Positions 14,921 to 17,432 of a stretch of DNA of 17,432 nucleotides are shown in pieces. The stretch covers positions 1 to 17,432 of the forward strand of contig CACYEO010000091.1 in NCBI GenBank assembly GCA_902773475.1, in the 5' to 3' direction. The notes below the pieces were generated by a model. The model was not told the DNA's origin and did no database searches. It saw only the letters and a program-made list of their open reading frames with translations. This DNA is from an uncultured bacterium. Its GTDB lineage: Bacteria; Verrucomicrobiota; Kiritimatiellia; RFP12; UBA1067. The position numbers and the translations under genes were made by a program. Each line of letters opens with the position of its first letter. Position 1 is the stretch's first letter.

Positions 14921-16012
14921 TCAGGGCAGGCTGCGCCTGCCCCTGTTCACTATCTTCAGCATGTCTGCGAACCTGTGTACGTTTTGCGCGAGTTTCGCGT
15001 CCGTTCTGTCGGCCTCTTCGGGCGTTTCGCCTTTTGCTTCGGCGCTGTCTATTTCATTGAAGATGAAAAGATCGAGTATTTCGCCGTACGGAACGCCTGC
15101 CGTGAAGCCGAGCGAGGCCGCGAGCGCCACGGGGCCGAGCAGATCCAGGAATTCCGCGGAACTCAGCAGCCTGCATTCGCGCATGATGGCGAGCGCGCGG
15201 TGCACCGAGTCGGAAAGCACGACGGGCATTTCGCGCACGAGCCTCGCGCGTGCGTTGAGCTCCTGCTCCAGCAGGCTGTCTGTCGCGCGGCGGAATCCCT
15301 CCAGTATCTCGCGTTCGTCCATCCCCAGCGTTTTCCTGTTTTCGAGCATGAAGACGTGTCCCGCGGCCGAGAAGCCGTCGAGCTGTACGGAGCGCACTCC
15401 GATCTGGAGCGCTTCGAACGATCGCAGCACGGCTTCGAGTTCTCCGATGAGGTAAAGCCCCTCGAGATGCACGACGCGGAAAACCTCCATCCCGGTGCCG
15501 ACCCTGTCGGGCGCCGCCGTCAGATAGCCAAGCACCGGATCCCAGGCGAAGGAAACGCGTTTTTCAAGTTCGTCGAGCGAGTCCATCGCGCGGGCGAAAT
15601 GCGCGTCAATCCCGGTTCCGCGCCCGAAAACCGTCAGCGCGGAGTGGTCGGCCTGGTCGAACATCAGGAACTGTCCGTCGGGCTTCCGCGCATGAAGCGC
15701 CAGCCCGTTCCGCACTCCGGGGCCGGCGGCGTCCACGGGAGACAGGCTTTCCAGTTTCAGCAGGTAGCCGAGAAGCCCTTTGATGCAGTTTTCCGAGCAG
15801 GACGAGAACCTGCCGTCCGGAACCGACATGGCGGCGTCGTATATTTTCTTCGCTCCGTGGCGTTCGTCGGCGGCGGAGCCGTCGTCGTTCTGCGAAATGA
15901 AGCGGTGCCCGGCTGCGTTGCGCAGGAAGCGCACGCCGGAGAAGATGCAGGCGTCGTCCGCCGAAAGCCGCGGGTAGGGATGCGGCGCGTCGTTTTTCGC
16001 AAGCAGTCTCAT
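14921..16012 (-). CDS. mcsB: McsB-like guanido-kinase homologue, probably catalytically degenerate
   Basis: McsB phosphorylates arginines to mark proteins for ClpCP. This 363-residue protein matches the family along its length: VRFLRN (27-32), ADHSALTVFG (121-130), AWDPVLGYLTAAPDRVGTG (156-174), and RSVQLDGFSAAGHVFMLENRKTLG (207-230), which parallels the RGxxGEG...NIFQISNQxTLG block of Bacillus McsB. Key residues differ by my alignment from memory. The arginine of SSRIR is G26, the arginine of DHIR is A125, the active-site cysteine of LTSCP is A167, the arginine of LRASV is E176, and the substrate glutamate is D212. The fold is therefore probably kept while kinase activity may be lost. The start overlaps the mcsA stop as ATGA. 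The symbol reflects homology and position, not proven activity. Confidence 0.8.
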   Translation of the reverse strand: MRLLAKNDAPHPYPRLSADDACIFSGVRFLRNAAGHRFISQNDDGSAADERHGAKKIYDAAMSVPDGRFSSCSENCIKGLLGYLLKLESLSPVDAAGPGVRNGLALHARKPDGQFLMFDQADHSALTVFGRGTGIDAHFARAMDSLDELEKRVSFAWDPVLGYLTAAPDRVGTGMEVFRVVHLEGLYLIGELEAVLRSFEALQIGVRSVQLDGFSAAGHVFMLENRKTLGMDEREILEGFRRATDSLLEQELNARARLVREMPVVLSDSVHRALAIMRECRLLSSAEFLDLLGPVALAASLGFTAGVPYGEILDLFIFNEIDSAEAKGETPEEADRTDAKLAQNVHRFADMLKIVNRGRRSLP

Positions 16013-16584
16013 TTGCGCGACCCGGGCTTCCCGCCAAGTTTAGCGAGTTCGTCGCGCAGCCGTCCGGCCTCTTCGAAGTTTTGCTCGCGGACGGCCTTTT
16101 CAAGCCGTTTTTCCAGCGCTTCGCGCATGTCGCCGGCGTATGCCGCCTGCGGGTTGCGTCCGGTGTGTTTCAGCCCCGGCTGCATGGCTTTGAAACGCGG
16201 TTCGAGAAGTTCCTTGAATGCGTGGTAGCACGCGGGGCATCCAAGCAGCCCCGTGTCGCGGAAAGTTCCCCACGATCTGCCGCACACCTTGCATTTCAAA
16301 TCCGACGGGTCTCCCATCGCGGCGTTTTCGAGCGACCCCATGAAGTTCGCCGTCGCGCCGAGGAGCGCGTCAAGGACCGGCGGCGGCACCGGCGCGCCGA
16401 TCGCATGGATTGTCAGCGACATGTTCGGGCGCGATTTGTCGCGTTTCTTGCGCGCGGCGGCTTTTATGGCGTTCTTTTCCCGCGCTGCGCACGCCGGGCA
16501 TACGTAATATTCGCGGTCGAGGCCGTTTTCGTTCCTGTGCAGGACTTCGGCCGCTTCGTTGTTATGGCATAACTCGCATTTCAT
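16009..16584 (-). CDS. mcsA: McsA-like zinc-finger / UVR-domain protein
   Basis: In Firmicutes McsA activates the arginine kinase McsB and helps ClpC. This 191-residue protein has the same plan: four CxxC pairs (C3/C6, C29/C32, C98/C101, C116/C119) forming two likely zinc sites, and a C-terminal UVR motif (about 156-183, LEKRLEKAVREQNFEEAGRLRDEL), also seen in UvrB, UvrC and ClpC. A basic KKRDKSR stretch lies between the zinc pairs. The ATG at 16584 is chosen because the first CxxC follows directly and because the -10 element lies just upstream, so a longer start would be outside the transcript. No Shine-Dalgarno is present. No ctsR gene precedes it, unlike the Firmicute operon. Confidence 0.88.
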   Translation of the reverse strand: MKCELCHNNEAAEVLHRNENGLDREYYVCPACAAREKNAIKAAARKKRDKSRPNMSLTIHAIGAPVPPPVLDALLGATANFMGSLENAAMGDPSDLKCKVCGRSWGTFRDTGLLGCPACYHAFKELLEPRFKAMQPGLKHTGRNPQAAYAGDMREALEKRLEKAVREQNFEEAGRLRDELAKLGGKPGSRK

Positions 16585-16593
16585 CGCGCGCGA

Positions 16594-16623
16594 AGTATAC
16601 CAAAGCGCGCCAAATCCGCGCAA
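16594..16623 (-). promoter_or_regulatory. Promoter of the mcsA-mcsB-clpC operon
   Basis: On the minus strand, -35 TTGCGC (16618-16623) and -10 TATACT (16594-16599) are 18 nt apart, with TGG before the -10 (extended -10). Only 9 nt separate the -10 from the mcsA ATG, so the transcript would have a leader of about 0-3 nt, leaderless or nearly so. No CIRCE element or CtsR-type direct heptad repeat is visible in the short space between this promoter and the upstream gene. Confidence 0.65.
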
Positions 16624-16633
16624 TGCCCGCTTG

Positions 16634-17432
16634 CTACTTCTCAAGCTCCGGGACGACCTTGTCGTAGGAGTCCACGACTGTGGCGCCCGCGAATCCTTCC
16701 GCGATTTTGCGCTTTGCGGGCGTGTCGGCCACGAATATCGCCTTTCCGCCGTTTGCGGCGAATCTCTTCATCTCGGGCGTCCAGCTTGTTTTGTCGAACA
16801 GGCATATCACCGCCGCGTCCGCGTGCGGAAGTCTGTTCGCGTTCAGCGTGTTGTCGATCCTGCAGTCGAAGCGCCTGTCGTGGAGGAGCGTCTTGAGAAC
16901 GAATTTGACCGCTTCGTTCATGCCTTTCCTGAAGCCCATTTTCACATAGACGGATTTTGCGCCGCGGACTCTGTCGCGATTGACGGCGGACGGTCTTTTC
17001 CCTGTGAGCCATTTGAATGCGTCGCGGACCATTTCGAAGGAAAACTCGTATGATTCGGGGTGCGGGCACTGCACGTAGACGCGCCCCTTTCCCACCCGTC
17101 CGCCGGCCAGGGCGACTTTGCCTTTCATGACCGGGGACTTTTCGGCGTGGCCGGTGCTTATGATACGTCCTTCATAGCGTGCGAAAACTTCGTATTCGGA
17201 ATCTTCCACCGGAAGCGCGTCGATGAAAGCGGGGCCGCCGGCGTACCAGACTTTCCTCACGGCGTCTTTTCCTCCGAACACTTTCTCCCCCTCCCCGGTA
17301 AGGCGGATGCTTGTGAACGCCTTGCCCCGGTACGGATGAGGCAAATCTTCCTTGAACGGGACAAGTCCGATGAAACGTTCGTCGCCCGGTTTCATTCCCG
17401 GATTCCCCGGCTTGAAGCATGTCTGGGAAACG
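16634..17432 (-). CDS. BPL_N-domain (class I glutamine amidotransferase-like) protein, C-terminal part
   Basis: The reading frame is open to the window edge, so the N-terminus is missing. At least 265 residues are present. Counting from the methionine at 17395, residues 1-120 resemble the second half of the biotin-protein-ligase N-terminal (BPL_N) domain, a class I GATase-like fold. This includes AFTSIRLTGEGEKVFGGKD, the VWYAGGPAF strand (49-57), and the closing GRVYVQCPHPES motif (104-115), which matches the GRV...PHPE ending of the family. Residues about 145-235 look like a second module beginning again with a beta-alpha pattern (KSVYVKMGFRKGMNEAVKFVLKTLL, then ADAAVICLFD, then GGKAIFVAD). 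No catalytic residues can be judged because the nucleophile region lies outside the window. Function unknown. It ends 11 nt before the mcsA -35 box. Confidence 0.6.
   Translation of the reverse strand, partial: VSQTCFKPGNPGMKPGDERFIGLVPFKEDLPHPYRGKAFTSIRLTGEGEKVFGGKDAVRKVWYAGGPAFIDALPVEDSEYEVFARYEGRIISTGHAEKSPVMKGKVALAGGRVGKGRVYVQCPHPESYEFSFEMVRDAFKWLTGKRPSAVNRDRVRGAKSVYVKMGFRKGMNEAVKFVLKTLLHDRRFDCRIDNTLNANRLPHADAAVICLFDKTSWTPEMKRFAANGGKAIFVADTPAKRKIAEGFAGATVVDSYDKVVPELEK

Noticed and set aside
14516..16228. Long plus-strand open frame (570 codons) opposite clpC, mcsB and mcsA
   Set aside because: It is antisense to genes with strong family motifs; composition bias explains its length.
16585..16633. 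CtsR or HrcA/CIRCE operator controlling the clpC operon
   Set aside because: No heptad direct repeat of the CtsR type and no CIRCE-like inverted repeat is visible around the promoter.
16585..16644. Longer mcsA start at 16644
   Set aside because: The extra 20 residues would be encoded across the promoter elements and the end of the upstream gene; the conserved part begins at the ATG at 16584.
1..17432. CRISPR array, insertion sequence, prophage or defence island
   Set aside because: No regularly spaced repeats, transposase or integrase motifs were seen, and nearly every base belongs to a housekeeping gene.

Overview
The window is a compact, GC-rich bacterial chromosome segment. It holds two convergent runs of housekeeping genes, with almost no non-coding DNA and a codon bias toward GCG/CGC/GGC. 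The gene mix suggests a member of the PVC group, most likely Kiritimatiellota, Lentisphaerota or another Verrucomicrobiota-related lineage: an mcsA-mcsB-clpC cluster outside the Firmicutes, a compact alanyl-tRNA synthetase, and a BPL_N-type amidotransferase-like protein. This placement is an inference from gene content and was not tested by any search.

Left half, plus strand (1-6821). A promoter at 16-44 drives rpmH (L34), rnpA (RNase P protein), yidC (membrane insertase), a cyclophilin-type peptidyl-prolyl isomerase, a TatD-family nuclease, a compact alaS, folK and recO. Gaps run from 4-nt overlaps to about 30 nt, so this looks like one transcription unit. The start is the classic rpmH-rnpA-yidC block, but yidD is missing and the downstream genes are not the usual jag/mnmE.

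Centre (6822-7162). A rho-independent terminator (6844-6874) serves the minus strand. It is followed by tRNA-Ala(CGC) with its own promoter (6984-7012). A spacer of about 150 bp separates that promoter from the end of radC and carries one 10-bp inverted repeat.

Right half, minus strand (16623 down to 7163). A promoter sits almost on top of the mcsA start codon. Transcription would run mcsA, mcsB, clpC, proB, proA, rnr, an antibiotic-biosynthesis-monooxygenase (ABM) domain protein and radC. This joins a protein quality-control module (McsA adaptor, McsB arginine-kinase homologue, ClpC unfoldase) to the first two steps of proline synthesis and to RNase R. The McsB homologue keeps the fold signatures of the family but has lost most of the known catalytic and ATP-phosphate-binding residues, so it looks like a pseudokinase. 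I consider this the most interesting observation in the window.

Right edge (16634-17432, minus). This is the C-terminal part of a BPL_N / class I glutamine-amidotransferase-like protein, cut by the window end. It is followed by what looks like a second, half-length module of the same fold.

No insertion sequence, prophage, CRISPR array or clear horizontally acquired island is visible.
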